Positions 23,971-33,857 of a stretch of 64,000 nucleotides of DNA are shown here, piece after piece. The notes beneath the pieces were generated by a model. The model searched no databases, was not told the origin of the DNA, and saw only the letters and a program-made list of their open reading frames with translations. Source of the stretch: Flavivirga spongiicola (GTDB taxonomy: Bacteria; Bacteroidota; Bacteroidia; Flavobacteriales; Flavobacteriaceae); NCBI RefSeq assembly GCF_030540825.1, contig NZ_JAUOEO010000001.1, positions 1,151,001 to 1,215,000 of the forward strand. The letters run 5' to 3'. How positions within the stretch are numbered: the stretch's first letter is position 1; each line of letters opens with the position of its first letter. A program made the translations under genes and the position numbers.

Positions 23971-26900
23971 ATGAAAATAGAAAAAGTATTGGTTGCCAAC
24001 CGTGGCGAAATTGCTATAAGAATTTTTAGAGCATGTGCAGAAATTGGTGTAAAAACTATTGGTATTTACACATTTGAAGATAGATATTCTCTTCATAGGC
24101 ACAAATCTGATGAAGCCTATCAAATAGGTGAAGACAATGCCCCATTAAAGCCATACTTAAACATAGATGTTATTATAAAAATTGCCTTAGAAAATGGTGC
24201 AGATGCTATTCATCCTGGTTATGGTTTTCTTTCTGAAAATGCGGATTTCGCACAAGCCTGCAAGGATAATAACATTATTTTCATTGGACCAAAGATTAGC
24301 GTTTTAAAATCTTTAGGTGATAAAATTACTGCCAAAAAAGTGGCGGTAGACAACAATATCCCCATTATTAAAAGTAATGCTAAGCCTTTAAACGATATAA
24401 AAATAGCTTTAAGCGAAGCTAAAAAAATTGGATATCCAGTCATGTTAAAAGCAGCTTCTGGCGGTGGCGGTAGAGGTATGCGGGTTATAAGAAAAGAAGA
24501 AGAGTTAAAAGGTGCTTTTAATGAAAGTAAACGTGAAGCCTTAAATGCTTTTGGAGATGATACTGTATTTCTAGAAAAATTTGTTGAAAATCCAAAACAT
24601 ATCGAAATTCAAATAGTTGCAGACAACCATGGCAATACGGTACATTTATATGAAAGAGATTGTTCTGTGCAACGTCGCTATCAAAAAGTCATAGAGTTTG
24701 CACCTTCTTATGGTTTAAAAGAGGAAACAAAAAAAGCTTTATACGATTATGCCATTAAAATTTGTAAAGCTGTAGATTATAATAACATTGGTACTGTAGA
24801 GTTTTTGGTAGATGAAGATGATTCGATCTATTTTATTGAAGTGAATCCCAGAATTCAAGTAGAACATACCGTAACGGAGGTGGTTACCAACATTGATCTG
24901 GTTAAAACCCAATTGTTTGTCGCTGGCGGGTATAAATTATCTGATCAGCAAATAAAAATCGCAAATCAGGAAGCTATAAAAATAACGGGGTATGCTTTAC
25001 AATGTAGAATAACTACCGAAGACCCTCAAAACGATTTCAAACCAGATTATGGAACTATTTCAGCATACCGAAGTGCTTCTGGTTTTGGCATCCGTTTAGA
25101 TGCCGGGAGCATATACCAAGGGGTGACTATTTCTCCTTTTTTCGACTCAATGCTAGTTAAAGTTACTGCAAACAGTAGAACTTTAGATGGAGCGAGCAGA
25201 AAAGTAATACGTGCTTTAGCTGAATTTAGAATTCGTGGTGTAAAGACCAACATTCCTTTTTTAATCAATATTCTAAAACACGATACATTTAAAAAAGGAA
25301 AAGTAACTGTTAATTTTATCAAATCTAACCCAGATTTATTTAATTTTAAAGTATCCCGAAATAGAGCTACAAAACTTATTACTTACTTAGGTGATATCAT
25401 TATAAATGGAAATGAAGACGTAAAAAAATTAGATGCATCAAAAACATTTGTAAAGCCTAAAATTCCAAAATTCGATATAACGGCCAATTATCCTGAAGGC
25501 ACTAAAGATCTACTAACGAAATTAGGCCCAGAAAAGTTTTCAGAATGGTTGAAAAATGAAAAAAAAGTTCATTTTACAGATACCACAATGCGTGATGCAC
25601 ATCAAAGTTTATTGGCAACTCGAATGCGTACTTATGATATGATGAAAGTTGCAGAAGGTTACGCAAAAAATCATCCGGAAATATTTAGCATGGAAGTTTG
25701 GGGTGGCGCTACTTTTGATGTATGCATGCGTTTTTTACAAGAAAATCCCTGGGAACGCCTACAAATGCTTCGTAAGGCTATGCCAAATATTTTATTACAA
25801 ATGTTAATTAGAGGCTCAAATGGCGTTGGCTACAAAGCTTATTCGGACAATTTAATAGAAAAATTTGTGGAACAGTCCTGGGAATACGGCGTTGACATTT
25901 TTAGAATTTTCGATTCACTTAACTGGATGGAATCTATCGCTCCTTGTATTGAACATGTAAGAAAAAAAACAAAAGGTCTGGCAGAAGGTTCTATTTGTTA
26001 CACCGGTGATATTTTAAACCCCGAAAACACGAAATATAATCTAAAATACTATACAAGTCTGGCCAAAGATATTGAAAATGCCGGCGCCCATATTTTAGCC
26101 ATTAAAGATATGGCTGGTTTATTAAAACCTCATGCAGCTTTCGAACTTATTTCAGCATTAAAACAAGAAGTAAATATTCCTATTCATTTACATACACATG
26201 ACACCTCATCTATTCAATCTGCCACGTATTTAAAAGCTGTAGAAGCTGGTGTTGATGTCGTTGATGTGGCTCTAGGCGGTTTATCTGGATTAACATCGCA
26301 ACCAAACTTTAACTCCATTGTTGAAATGTTAAGATTTGATGCACGAGAACCTTCAATAAACATAGATTCTCTAAATGATTATTCGAACTATTGGGGTTCT
26401 GTTAGAGAGTATTATTATCCTTTCGAATCTGGTTTAAAGGCTGGATCTGGAGAAGTGTTTAAACATGAAATTCCCGGAGGTCAATATTCTAATTTAAAAC
26501 CGCAAGCACAAGCTTTAGGTTTAGAAGACCGTTTTCATGAAATAACAAAAATGTATGGTCAGGTTAATCAGCTTTTCGGAGACATCATAAAAGTAACTCC
26601 CAGCTCGAAAGTTGTTGGAGATATGGCTCAATATCTAGTTAGTAATAATTTAACTATTGAAGATGTATTAGAACGAGGTGATACCATTTCGTTCCCACAA
26701 TCTGTTGTAAGTTTCTTTAAAGGAGATTTAGGTCAACCTGTTGGAGGCTTCCCAAAAAAGCTTCAAAAATTAATTTTAAAAGATCAAAAGCCATACTCAG
26801 ATAGACCAAATGCTCATATTCCGCCTATAGATCTAGAAGAAGACTATAAATCATTCAAAAAAATATTTGAAAAAGGGTTAGGCAGACCCATTGATATTAC

Positions 26901-27423
26901 TGATTTTTTATCTTATAATCTTTATCCAAAAGTATTTACAGATGCCTATAACAAACATTTAAGATATGGTAATCTAATGCATTTACCTACTAAAAATTTC
27001 TTTTACGGCATGGATATAGGGGAAGATATTATAGTACCATTAGACAAAGGAAAAACCATACTCATCACTTTAGAATCTGTAGGAGAGCCTAATACTCATG
27101 GTATGGTTACTGTATATTTTAGAATAAATGGACAAGGACGTAGTGTAGAAATTAAAAATAATGCTATAAAGGTAGATAAGGTTGAACATATAAAGGTTGA
27201 TAAAACCAACGAGAAGCACATAGGTGCCCCTTTACAAGGCTTACTATCTACAGTTTTGGTAAAAAAAGGGGAGCAAGTTGTAAAAAATCAACCTTTGTTC
27301 ATTATTGAAGCTATGAAAATGGAAACGACCATTACTGCTGTAGAAAAAGCCACTATAAAACAAATTGTTTTAAAAGCTGGCACTATGGTAAATTCTGAAG
27401 ATTTGGTATTGTTATTGGAATAA
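23971..27423 (+). CDS. pyc: Pyruvate carboxylase
   Basis: 1150 residues, full-length single-chain enzyme. Order: biotin carboxylase (about 1-450; GGGGRGMRV ATP loop, EVNPRIQVEHTVTE), carboxyltransferase (about 530-810; TDTTMRDAHQSL, HLHTHDTS metal motif), PYC C-terminal domain, biotin carrier (about 1080-1150; EAMKMET with biotinyl-Lys 1116). It makes oxaloacetate from pyruvate and bicarbonate with ATP. The start is the ATG at 23971 (MKIEKVLVANRGEIAIRIF). Transcribed alone. A REP-like hairpin lies downstream at 27546. Confidence 0.97.
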   Translation: MKIEKVLVANRGEIAIRIFRACAEIGVKTIGIYTFEDRYSLHRHKSDEAYQIGEDNAPLKPYLNIDVIIKIALENGADAIHPGYGFLSENADFAQACKDNNIIFIGPKISVLKSLGDKITAKKVAVDNNIPIIKSNAKPLNDIKIALSEAKKIGYPVMLKAASGGGGRGMRVIRKEEELKGAFNESKREALNAFGDDTVFLEKFVENPKHIEIQIVADNHGNTVHLYERDCSVQRRYQKVIEFAPSYGLKEETKKALYDYAIKICKAVDYNNIGTVEFLVDEDDSIYFIEVNPRIQVEHTVTEVVTNIDLVKTQLFVAGGYKLSDQQIKIANQEAIKITGYALQCRITTEDPQNDFKPDYGTISAYRSASGFGIRLDAGSIYQGVTISPFFDSMLVKVTANSRTLDGASRKVIRALAEFRIRGVKTNIPFLINILKHDTFKKGKVTVNFIKSNPDLFNFKVSRNRATKLITYLGDIIINGNEDVKKLDASKTFVKPKIPKFDITANYPEGTKDLLTKLGPEKFSEWLKNEKKVHFTDTTMRDAHQSLLATRMRTYDMMKVAEGYAKNHPEIFSMEVWGGATFDVCMRFLQENPWERLQMLRKAMPNILLQMLIRGSNGVGYKAYSDNLIEKFVEQSWEYGVDIFRIFDSLNWMESIAPCIEHVRKKTKGLAEGSICYTGDILNPENTKYNLKYYTSLAKDIENAGAHILAIKDMAGLLKPHAAFELISALKQEVNIPIHLHTHDTSSIQSATYLKAVEAGVDVVDVALGGLSGLTSQPNFNSIVEMLRFDAREPSINIDSLNDYSNYWGSVREYYYPFESGLKAGSGEVFKHEIPGGQYSNLKPQAQALGLEDRFHEITKMYGQVNQLFGDIIKVTPSSKVVGDMAQYLVSNNLTIEDVLERGDTISFPQSVVSFFKGDLGQPVGGFPKKLQKLILKDQKPYSDRPNAHIPPIDLEEDYKSFKKIFEKGLGRPIDITDFLSYNLYPKVFTDAYNKHLRYGNLMHLPTKNFFYGMDIGEDIIVPLDKGKTILITLESVGEPNTHGMVTVYFRINGQGRSVEIKNNAIKVDKVEHIKVDKTNEKHIGAPLQGLLSTVLVKKGEQVVKNQPLFIIEAMKMETTITAVEKATIKQIVLKAGTMVNSEDLVLLLE

Positions 27424-27545
27424 TGTGAGGCCTTTGGTAAAAATATAATGTTTCACTCATAGACAGACCCATTTAAATACCTTTATATTTTAACCAATAA
27501 AACTTATGAAGTGAAGTAATAATTTGATATTTCTAACACTTAAGT

Positions 27546-27569
27546 GGATTCCTGCTTTCGCAAGAATTC
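27546..27569. repeat. Short REP-like hairpin
   Basis: GGATTCCTGCTTTCGCAAGAAT (about 27546-27568): ATTCCTGC and GCAAGAAT arms with one mismatch, between the convergent pyc and BamA-like genes. Confidence 0.6.
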
Positions 27570-27570
27570 A

Positions 27571-28830
27571 TTAAAAATATTGTCCAATACCAAACACAAA
27601 ACCTTTGGTAGCATTTTTAGTAACGCCATGACCATAATCAATTCTAAAAATGGCATTATATATCTTTTTATGAATAAAGCGAAGTCCTAAGCCCGGATAT
27701 ACTTTAACATTATCCTCTTTACTAAAATCACCAAAATCACCTCCCGGATTTCGCCATGTACCGCTATCTACAAAAGCGTTCCCCTGCAAAACAAACCAAC
27801 CTTTTTCATATAGGGTATGGCGATATTCGGTATTAAGTACAATAACACCTGTTCCCCTATCAATGGTATTACCAACGCCTCTTACGTTTAAATTATTATC
27901 TACAGAAAAAGGAGCAAACGGTGTTTCATCGTTAGTTGATAACCCCATCCTTAATCTAGAAGCCCAATTACCTTTTGATCCTATACGTTTAAAATAAAAG
28001 AAATCATTCCAGCCGATAAAAAAATCTGGTAACATGTTATTAGTTGACGTCACATATTGAAAGTTAAATTGACTTCTAAATCCAGATATATATTGATAAT
28101 AATAATCTAGGTTATTATATTCATAAATTCCTTTTACCAGCCATTTATGCACATTTAATTCTGGTTTATTATTAATGTTTTCACCTTTAAATGTATAGTC
28201 TTCTACAAAATAATTTATTCCCAGCTCAAATCTATTCTTAAAATTAAATTCATACAAACCTAAAACCTCGAAAGACTTATTTCTATATTTATAGTTAGCT
28301 GTTTCATCTTCGAAAAAAACAGGTTCCTGAGTGGTTAGATCTTGATGATTTACAGCCAATCCCAGTTTATTTGAAAATAAATAAGGAGCTCTAAAATTTA
28401 CAGCGTAAGAACTATAAATGTCTTTTTGATAAAAACCACCGAATATCATATTCCTTCCTAGTAAATTAAACTCATAAAGCCCTAATCTGTACGCAAACTC
28501 ATCATCGTCTGTCGTGTAAACATTTAAAGACGGAATGAGCGTAAAGTTTTCTTCAATATTATAAAATACATTGTATTGGTTTCCTTCAGATGGAAAGACT
28601 TGATAATAGGCATGTGCAACAGAAGGCAATCGTTTTAAACGTAAAACGTCTTGTTCTATGACTAAGGAGTCCAGCTTACTACCCGATTTGACTGTAGATA
28701 TGTTTTTTATGAATGATGCTTTTATTTTTTTATTTCCTTGAATTTTAAGGTCATGAACGATATATTCTTGAGAGGATAAACCGGACACTACAAGAGCAAA
28801 AAAGGTAAAAAAAAGCGTTACTTTTTTCAT
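27571..28830 (-). CDS. BamA/Omp85-like outer-membrane protein
   Basis: 419 residues. A signal peptide is followed by a short POTRA-like domain (about 20-105: IVHDLKIQGNKKIKASFI, then VEN-type turn) and a beta-barrel ending in GIGQYF with a terminal aromatic residue. It contains RGVGNTIDRGTGV, similar to the RG-containing loop of Omp85 proteins. It probably translocates or inserts an envelope component made by its operon. Last of five genes (DUF547, barrel, GH113-like, lipoprotein, this); it overlaps the upstream lipoprotein gene by 4 bp. Only about one POTRA domain, so not a full BamA. Confidence 0.82.
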   Translation of the reverse strand: MKKVTLFFTFFALVVSGLSSQEYIVHDLKIQGNKKIKASFIKNISTVKSGSKLDSLVIEQDVLRLKRLPSVAHAYYQVFPSEGNQYNVFYNIEENFTLIPSLNVYTTDDDEFAYRLGLYEFNLLGRNMIFGGFYQKDIYSSYAVNFRAPYLFSNKLGLAVNHQDLTTQEPVFFEDETANYKYRNKSFEVLGLYEFNFKNRFELGINYFVEDYTFKGENINNKPELNVHKWLVKGIYEYNNLDYYYQYISGFRSQFNFQYVTSTNNMLPDFFIGWNDFFYFKRIGSKGNWASRLRMGLSTNDETPFAPFSVDNNLNVRGVGNTIDRGTGVIVLNTEYRHTLYEKGWFVLQGNAFVDSGTWRNPGGDFGDFSKEDNVKVYPGLGLRFIHKKIYNAIFRIDYGHGVTKNATKGFVFGIGQYF

Positions 28831-29561
28831 TCAATTTTAAATGTTTTTAAAACGACCCAATTTACCCAATTATCTTCACTTACATCCATTAATGTGAAAT
28901 TATATTCATTATCCGAAACCAATGCAGGTGGTGTTTGGGTCGTAACATTTAAAACAACATGACTCGTATTGTAATATTGAAAACGGTTTTCGTAAGTATA
29001 GGTTCCTGACAATAGATTATTTTGGGCATCTGAAACTACTTGAAAATATATAGCATTATCTCCATAAGCATTATCTTCCCATAAAAAATCGGGCATTCCT
29101 GCCTGTGATTGATTAACAGTAACAGCATCATTCCAAACAGTTGGCTTAGAGATTTGCTTTGAACGTATTGGATTAGATATTTTCACCTCTCCATCTAACT
29201 CAAAAGTGACTAGAATCCACTTTTCAACAGAAGCCTTTTGTGTAAATTTCCCTAAATAGCCATTAAAAAAAGGATCATTTTTCAATAAGATTTGCGTGTA
29301 ATTTGAAAAATCACTGTTATCAACTTGAGTATTCGTCGTTTCGTAATATCTAATATTTAATGCCCCTTCTTTCGGGTAATAAAACGTTAGTATATCTTTA
29401 GTATCATGATCACTAGCAGCACATGCTATAACAGCTCCAACTTCAAAAACTCTACCTTCTAAATAAGAGGCCAAACTAAGAGGTTCATCATCACGGTCAC
29501 TAGAGCATGAAAACATAACTAAAACAGTAAGCACGTATAATATTTTATTTATATAAGGCAT
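28827..29561 (-). CDS. Lipoprotein of unknown function
   Basis: 244 residues. The signal peptide ends in a lipobox (VLVMFSC, C19-20 region) followed by SSDRDDEP. No domain recognised; the mature part is rich in aromatic residues and beta-strand-like segments. It overlaps the BamA-like gene by 4 bp and the GH113-like gene by 17 bp, so translation is probably coupled. A surface or periplasmic partner of those two is the simplest guess. Confidence 0.75.
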   Translation of the reverse strand: MPYINKILYVLTVLVMFSCSSDRDDEPLSLASYLEGRVFEVGAVIACAASDHDTKDILTFYYPKEGALNIRYYETTNTQVDNSDFSNYTQILLKNDPFFNGYLGKFTQKASVEKWILVTFELDGEVKISNPIRSKQISKPTVWNDAVTVNQSQAGMPDFLWEDNAYGDNAIYFQVVSDAQNNLLSGTYTYENRFQYYNTSHVVLNVTTQTPPALVSDNEYNFTLMDVSEDNWVNWVVLKTFKIE

Positions 29562-30600
29562 AATGTGTTTTTATCAAATCTTCCACTGGTTTATTTTGAG
29601 GTGTATATTGAGAATTGTTTTCTCCACCGGATTTACTATGGTTGCGAAACCATTTCCAAATAAATCCACCAGCAAACCAGTCTTCTTTCCAAAACGTTTC
29701 AAACAGAGCCTTAGTTGTATTCGTTTGCGCTTCCAAGTTGACTTGCATCATATTTGTATCACTTTTCCAAGGTTCTCTCCCGGAATAATCAACACTTCTA
29801 TATCCAAATTCTGTAAACAAAATAGGCTTTTTATATTTCTCAGAAATGGTATTAATGACTTTTTTATGTTGCTCCCAACCAGTTAAACATTCTTCAACTG
29901 TTGGTGTTTTACTATTACTAACGGGAAAATAAGCATCAACGCCAATAAAATCTAACAGATCCCAAAAAGGCGTTCGCTTAAACTCATCCCAATTGGCAGC
30001 ATACGTTAATTTGCCCTTATAAATCTGTTTAATCTCACCAATTAGTTTAAACCAATAATCAGGCCTGTTATCAATAAACTTTTCTAATTCGGTTCCAATA
30101 CAAAAAATATCTGCATTGACTTCATGAGCTAATCTCGCATATTCTAAAATAAATTTTGAATATGATGACTCTAAAGTCTTCCAATTTGCTTCATTTTTCA
30201 TTTCTATATATCCTGTAAACTCACCATGCCAAACCCAAATTTGGGGCTTTAGCATTATTTTAATCTTCTTTTTCCGAAGTTCTTGAACATACTGCTTTAC
30301 TCCTTCACTAGTTTCTCCAAACCATTGTCTTTTTGTATTAAACACAACCTCTGGATGTGATAAATTTCTAATAAACCCAAAAGGCATCACTGCCGCATAA
30401 TTCGCATTTACATTAACAACAGGGGTAATATGATCATTATTAACCGCTTCACTAGCAGCTACAAAACTAACACCATTAATCTTTTCAGGCTGAGAATTGC
30501 AAGACTGAAGAATAAGTATAACCGAAAATACAATTAGGAGTTTGAATCTTTTCATATATGATAAAATGACTTTCAAAACTCCTAATTTACTATTATTCAT
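29545..30600 (-). CDS. Glycoside hydrolase, GH113-like, lipoprotein
   Basis: 351 residues. TIM-barrel hydrolase with the likely acid/base Glu in CIGTELEKF and the nucleophile Glu in LFTEFGYRS. IKIMLKPQIWVWHG and DFIGVDAYFPV also fit GH113 beta-mannanase-like enzymes. The signal peptide MKRFKLLIVFSVILILQSC carries a lipobox, which favours a start at 30555. The ATG at 30600 overlaps the previous stop as TAATG and is the alternative. Envelope lipoprotein that may process a mannose-containing glycan; the substrate is not known. Confidence 0.8.
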   Translation of the reverse strand: MNNSKLGVLKVILSYMKRFKLLIVFSVILILQSCNSQPEKINGVSFVAASEAVNNDHITPVVNVNANYAAVMPFGFIRNLSHPEVVFNTKRQWFGETSEGVKQYVQELRKKKIKIMLKPQIWVWHGEFTGYIEMKNEANWKTLESSYSKFILEYARLAHEVNADIFCIGTELEKFIDNRPDYWFKLIGEIKQIYKGKLTYAANWDEFKRTPFWDLLDFIGVDAYFPVSNSKTPTVEECLTGWEQHKKVINTISEKYKKPILFTEFGYRSVDYSGREPWKSDTNMMQVNLEAQTNTTKALFETFWKEDWFAGGFIWKWFRNHSKSGGENNSQYTPQNKPVEDLIKTHYALYK

Positions 30601-31520
30601 TAAAATAGTGCTCTTACACCTAAACTAAATGTTTGTCCTAATCCTTGAAAATTATTCCCTGTTACTATTTTTCCAAACGAAGCTTCTAAGTTTAAAGATC
30701 GTGTTAATTGATATTTCCCTCCGAAACCTAATTGTGTGTAACGTTGAGAGAAATCGTTACCTAAATCAATTAAAAAAGCCTGTTGAGCATTTATAAATAA
30801 TGTTGATTTGTCCGAAGGGAAATAACTTAAAAAAGCACTTAATGGTAAAAACAAACTATTATTTGCAAAACGTTCGCTTACATTTTCGGTAGCAGCGTCA
30901 GCTTCTGAAGATTTTTCCCCAAAATTAAATCCAAAATCAGCTTCCGTAAAAATTTGCCAATCTCCGCCTCCAAAAGTTTTATCAAAAAAGAATTTTGTTT
31001 CCCAGAATGTACTTTTTTTATCTAAATACGCAGCATTTGGTTCATCTCCAAATATGGCAAAATAGACAGAACTTGTAAATGAAAAGTTTGGAACATTAGC
31101 AAAAGGTTGCACTCTTATAGACGGTGCAATAGTTGTAAAACCACTTCTAGAATCAGTTTTATTGTTATCAAAATCAAAAACACTAAAAGCCCCCTGACCT
31201 CCGTAAGTATTAGATCTAACTTGAAAAACTAAACCAATATTTATTCTTGCATTATCACTTACTCCTGTATAGATCTCAGTTGTATTAGTGAAAAAGTTTT
31301 GTCGTGCTATTTTTTGAGATTTACTTCCTGCATCCGTTTGTTCTGTTTGCGTATAAAGACTATTAAAAAACTTGATATCCCATTGTCCTTTCTTCAATAA
31401 CTTTGAAGGGGTATAAGTTTGAATATTACTTTTTCCTTGATCTTCATCGCCTGCTTCTTGTGAAAAACCAGAAAATGATATAGTTGTAATTGCTAGTAAT
31501 GTTAATATTATTCTTTTCAT
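30600..31520 (-). CDS. Outer-membrane beta-barrel protein, transporter-like
   Basis: 306 residues with a signal peptide (ITLLAITTISFSGFS then Q). The mature chain shows the alternating pattern of a barrel and ends LGVRALF with a terminal Phe. The sequence resembles MetA-pathway/phenol-degradation type barrels found widely in Bacteroidota. The start is followed by the DUF547 gene 25 bp upstream, and the stop overlaps the GH113-like gene. Its cargo is unknown. Confidence 0.75.
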   Translation of the reverse strand: MKRIILTLLAITTISFSGFSQEAGDEDQGKSNIQTYTPSKLLKKGQWDIKFFNSLYTQTEQTDAGSKSQKIARQNFFTNTTEIYTGVSDNARINIGLVFQVRSNTYGGQGAFSVFDFDNNKTDSRSGFTTIAPSIRVQPFANVPNFSFTSSVYFAIFGDEPNAAYLDKKSTFWETKFFFDKTFGGGDWQIFTEADFGFNFGEKSSEADAATENVSERFANNSLFLPLSAFLSYFPSDKSTLFINAQQAFLIDLGNDFSQRYTQLGFGGKYQLTRSLNLEASFGKIVTGNNFQGLGQTFSLGVRALF

Positions 31521-31545
31521 TTTATTTTTGATTTGTTATTCGTTC

Positions 31546-32283
31546 TTATTGTTTGTTTACGTTCCAATTATATGGAAAATAGCTTAGTTTAAAATTATCA
31601 GGTATTTTTTCTGTTCTATAGGTATTAATAAAGTCTATTTCCGTTTTACCGTTCATAGTAAAATCCTTTTTGTACCACTCCATTATTTGTGACACCTTAA
31701 CACGTTTCTTTTTAGCGTTCACCATTAAAAAAGAACCATTTAATGCCTTCCTTGTTTGCACATCCATTTGTGAATTTAATGTACCTGGCAAGTATGCTTT
31801 ATTAATTAAAGGTGGGCATCCTAAAGCGCCACACACCAATACGAAATGAAAACGAGCATCGTTAAATTGTGCTCTTAATAGTTTATGTTCTATATCGTTT
31901 AAAGTGATTTTCTTACCACCTAGACTATACATTTTTTTATCAAAAAATCCAGCATGGTCTAAAGGTGATTTTGTTGGATAGTTATCTATAATACCTTTTA
32001 TTACTGATAGGTTATAAGCATTAATCCAAAATGCCTGATAGTTTTTAGCATCATCCTTTAATACAGAAATCTTTTCTGCTAATTTTAAAACATCATCAAG
32101 AGATTCTTTATTAGAGTTAATTTTTGAATATGCTACTTTTCCATTTGCAACGTTGGTTTTAAAAAAGCTATCTGCCTTTTCAAAAAAAGTATTTAAATCC
32201 TGCGCAGAAAGTGATGCACTTCCAAAAAACATTAATACTATGATACCTATATTCTTCATTTTTATGTATTTATTAATTTTCAA
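31546..32283 (-). CDS. DUF547 secreted protein, second copy
   Basis: 245 residues; the ATG at 32259 (MKNIGIIVLMFFGSASLSAQ) gives a clean signal peptide and is the better start. DUF547 motifs: FWINAYNLSVIKGII, HFVLVCGALGCPPL, VSQIMEWYKKDF. It is homologous to the DUF547 lipoprotein at 21234 but has no lipobox. First gene of the five-gene envelope operon. Divergent from the FAD oxidoreductase across a 290-bp region. Function unknown. Confidence 0.85.
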   Translation of the reverse strand: MKINKYIKMKNIGIIVLMFFGSASLSAQDLNTFFEKADSFFKTNVANGKVAYSKINSNKESLDDVLKLAEKISVLKDDAKNYQAFWINAYNLSVIKGIIDNYPTKSPLDHAGFFDKKMYSLGGKKITLNDIEHKLLRAQFNDARFHFVLVCGALGCPPLINKAYLPGTLNSQMDVQTRKALNGSFLMVNAKKKRVKVSQIMEWYKKDFTMNGKTEIDFINTYRTEKIPDNFKLSYFPYNWNVNKQ

Positions 32284-32549
32284 CTTTGCTTCAGTCTGAA
32301 TGATTTTAGCAAACTTTCAAAAAAAATGTAAAATTTTTCATGTCTAAATTTCATTTCAAAACTTACAATAAAAAATAATTTATATTTATTCTAAATATGC
32401 ATGCTCGCATTAAGTTCTTATCTTTAGTTTCGACATAAACCCCAACACTATCAGAATTTACATAATGACTTCTACTAAATAAACACACTTAATCAATTGT
32501 GCTTTGGTGAATTGCATTTTAACAATATAAAACAAATAACAACTATTAT

Positions 32550-33848
32550 ATGGAACACATTGTTATTATAGGAAACGGGATTTCGGGCGTTACTGCTGCG
32601 AGACATATCCGTAAATTATCGGACAAACAAATTACCATTGTATCGGCAGAAGCAGATTATTTCTTTTCGCGCACAGCACTCATGTACGTATACATGGGGC
32701 ATATGAAATTTGAACACACACAGCCTTACGAAGATTGGTTCTGGGAAAAGAATAGAATTAATCTTAAAAAAGGGTATGTTAAACATATTGAAACTAAAAG
32801 TAATACACTTCATTTTTCAGAAGGTGATTCTTTACAATATGACAAGCTCATTATTGCAACGGGTAGCAAACCTAATAAGTTTGGATGGCCAGGACAAGAT
32901 TTAGATGGCGTCATGGGGATGTATCATAAACAAGATTTAGAAAATCTTGAAAAATATGCCCCCAATAATAAGGTTTGTAAAAGAGCAGTCATAGTTGGAG
33001 GTGGTCTTATTGGTATTGAATTAGCAGAAATGCTTAATAGTCGAAATATACCTGTTACTTTTTTAGTTAGAGAAGATAGTTTCTGGAATGGTGTTTTACC
33101 GGAAGGAGAATCTGCTATGATTAACAGACATATAAAAAATCACCATATAGATTTAAGGTTAAGCAACAATTTAAAAGAGATCATTTCTGATGAAAATGGC
33201 AAAGTTAAATCTATAATCATACAAGAAACTGGTGAGGAAATTGCTTGTGATGTTGTCGGTCTCACCGCTGGGGTATCTCCTAATATTGATTTCATAAAAG
33301 ATTCGGAAATTGAAACTGGACGCGGTGTAAAAGTAAATAGGTTTTTAGAAACCAATATCCAAGATGTATATGCTGTTGGTGATTGTGCTGAACAAAATGA
33401 AGGTATTAATGGTCGTCGCCCTATCGAAGCCGTCTGGTATACAGGTCGTATGATGGGTGAAACTGTCGCACAAACCATTTGTGGTAATCGTATTCAATAC
33501 AATCCTGGACATTGGTATAACTCTGCTAAGTTTTTAGACATCGAATATCAAACTTACGGATGGGTATTTGCAAAGCCCAGAGAAAATGAATCTCATTTCC
33601 ATTGGAAACACACAGACGATACCAAATGTATAACTGTATGTTATGATACAAATACCAATGCCTTTTTAGGCATAAACACCTTCGGTATTAGAATGCGACA
33701 TGACATATTTGATACATGGCTTACAGAAAAAAGAAATGTTGATTATGTTATGGAACATTTAGCAGAGGCCAACTTTGATCCAGAGTTCTATAAAACTTAC
33801 GAATCTGATATTTATTCTGCATTTAAAAATGAATTACAAACCGTATAA
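32550..33848 (+). CDS. NAD(P)/FAD-dependent oxidoreductase
   Basis: 432 residues. Two dinucleotide folds: FAD GNGISGVTAARH at the N-terminus and NAD(P) VIVGGGLIGIELAEM in the middle. The VYAVGDCAEQ motif binds FAD. It resembles the rubredoxin/nitrite-reductase-type reductases. It precedes a membrane ferredoxin-like protein by 9 bp; together they may pass electrons between NAD(P)H and an envelope or quinone acceptor. A TATCTTTAG box about 130 bp upstream (near 32420) may be its promoter. Confidence 0.88.
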   Translation: MEHIVIIGNGISGVTAARHIRKLSDKQITIVSAEADYFFSRTALMYVYMGHMKFEHTQPYEDWFWEKNRINLKKGYVKHIETKSNTLHFSEGDSLQYDKLIIATGSKPNKFGWPGQDLDGVMGMYHKQDLENLEKYAPNNKVCKRAVIVGGGLIGIELAEMLNSRNIPVTFLVREDSFWNGVLPEGESAMINRHIKNHHIDLRLSNNLKEIISDENGKVKSIIIQETGEEIACDVVGLTAGVSPNIDFIKDSEIETGRGVKVNRFLETNIQDVYAVGDCAEQNEGINGRRPIEAVWYTGRMMGETVAQTICGNRIQYNPGHWYNSAKFLDIEYQTYGWVFAKPRENESHFHWKHTDDTKCITVCYDTNTNAFLGINTFGIRMRHDIFDTWLTEKRNVDYVMEHLAEANFDPEFYKTYESDIYSAFKNELQTV

Positions 33849-33857
33849 AAATATATC

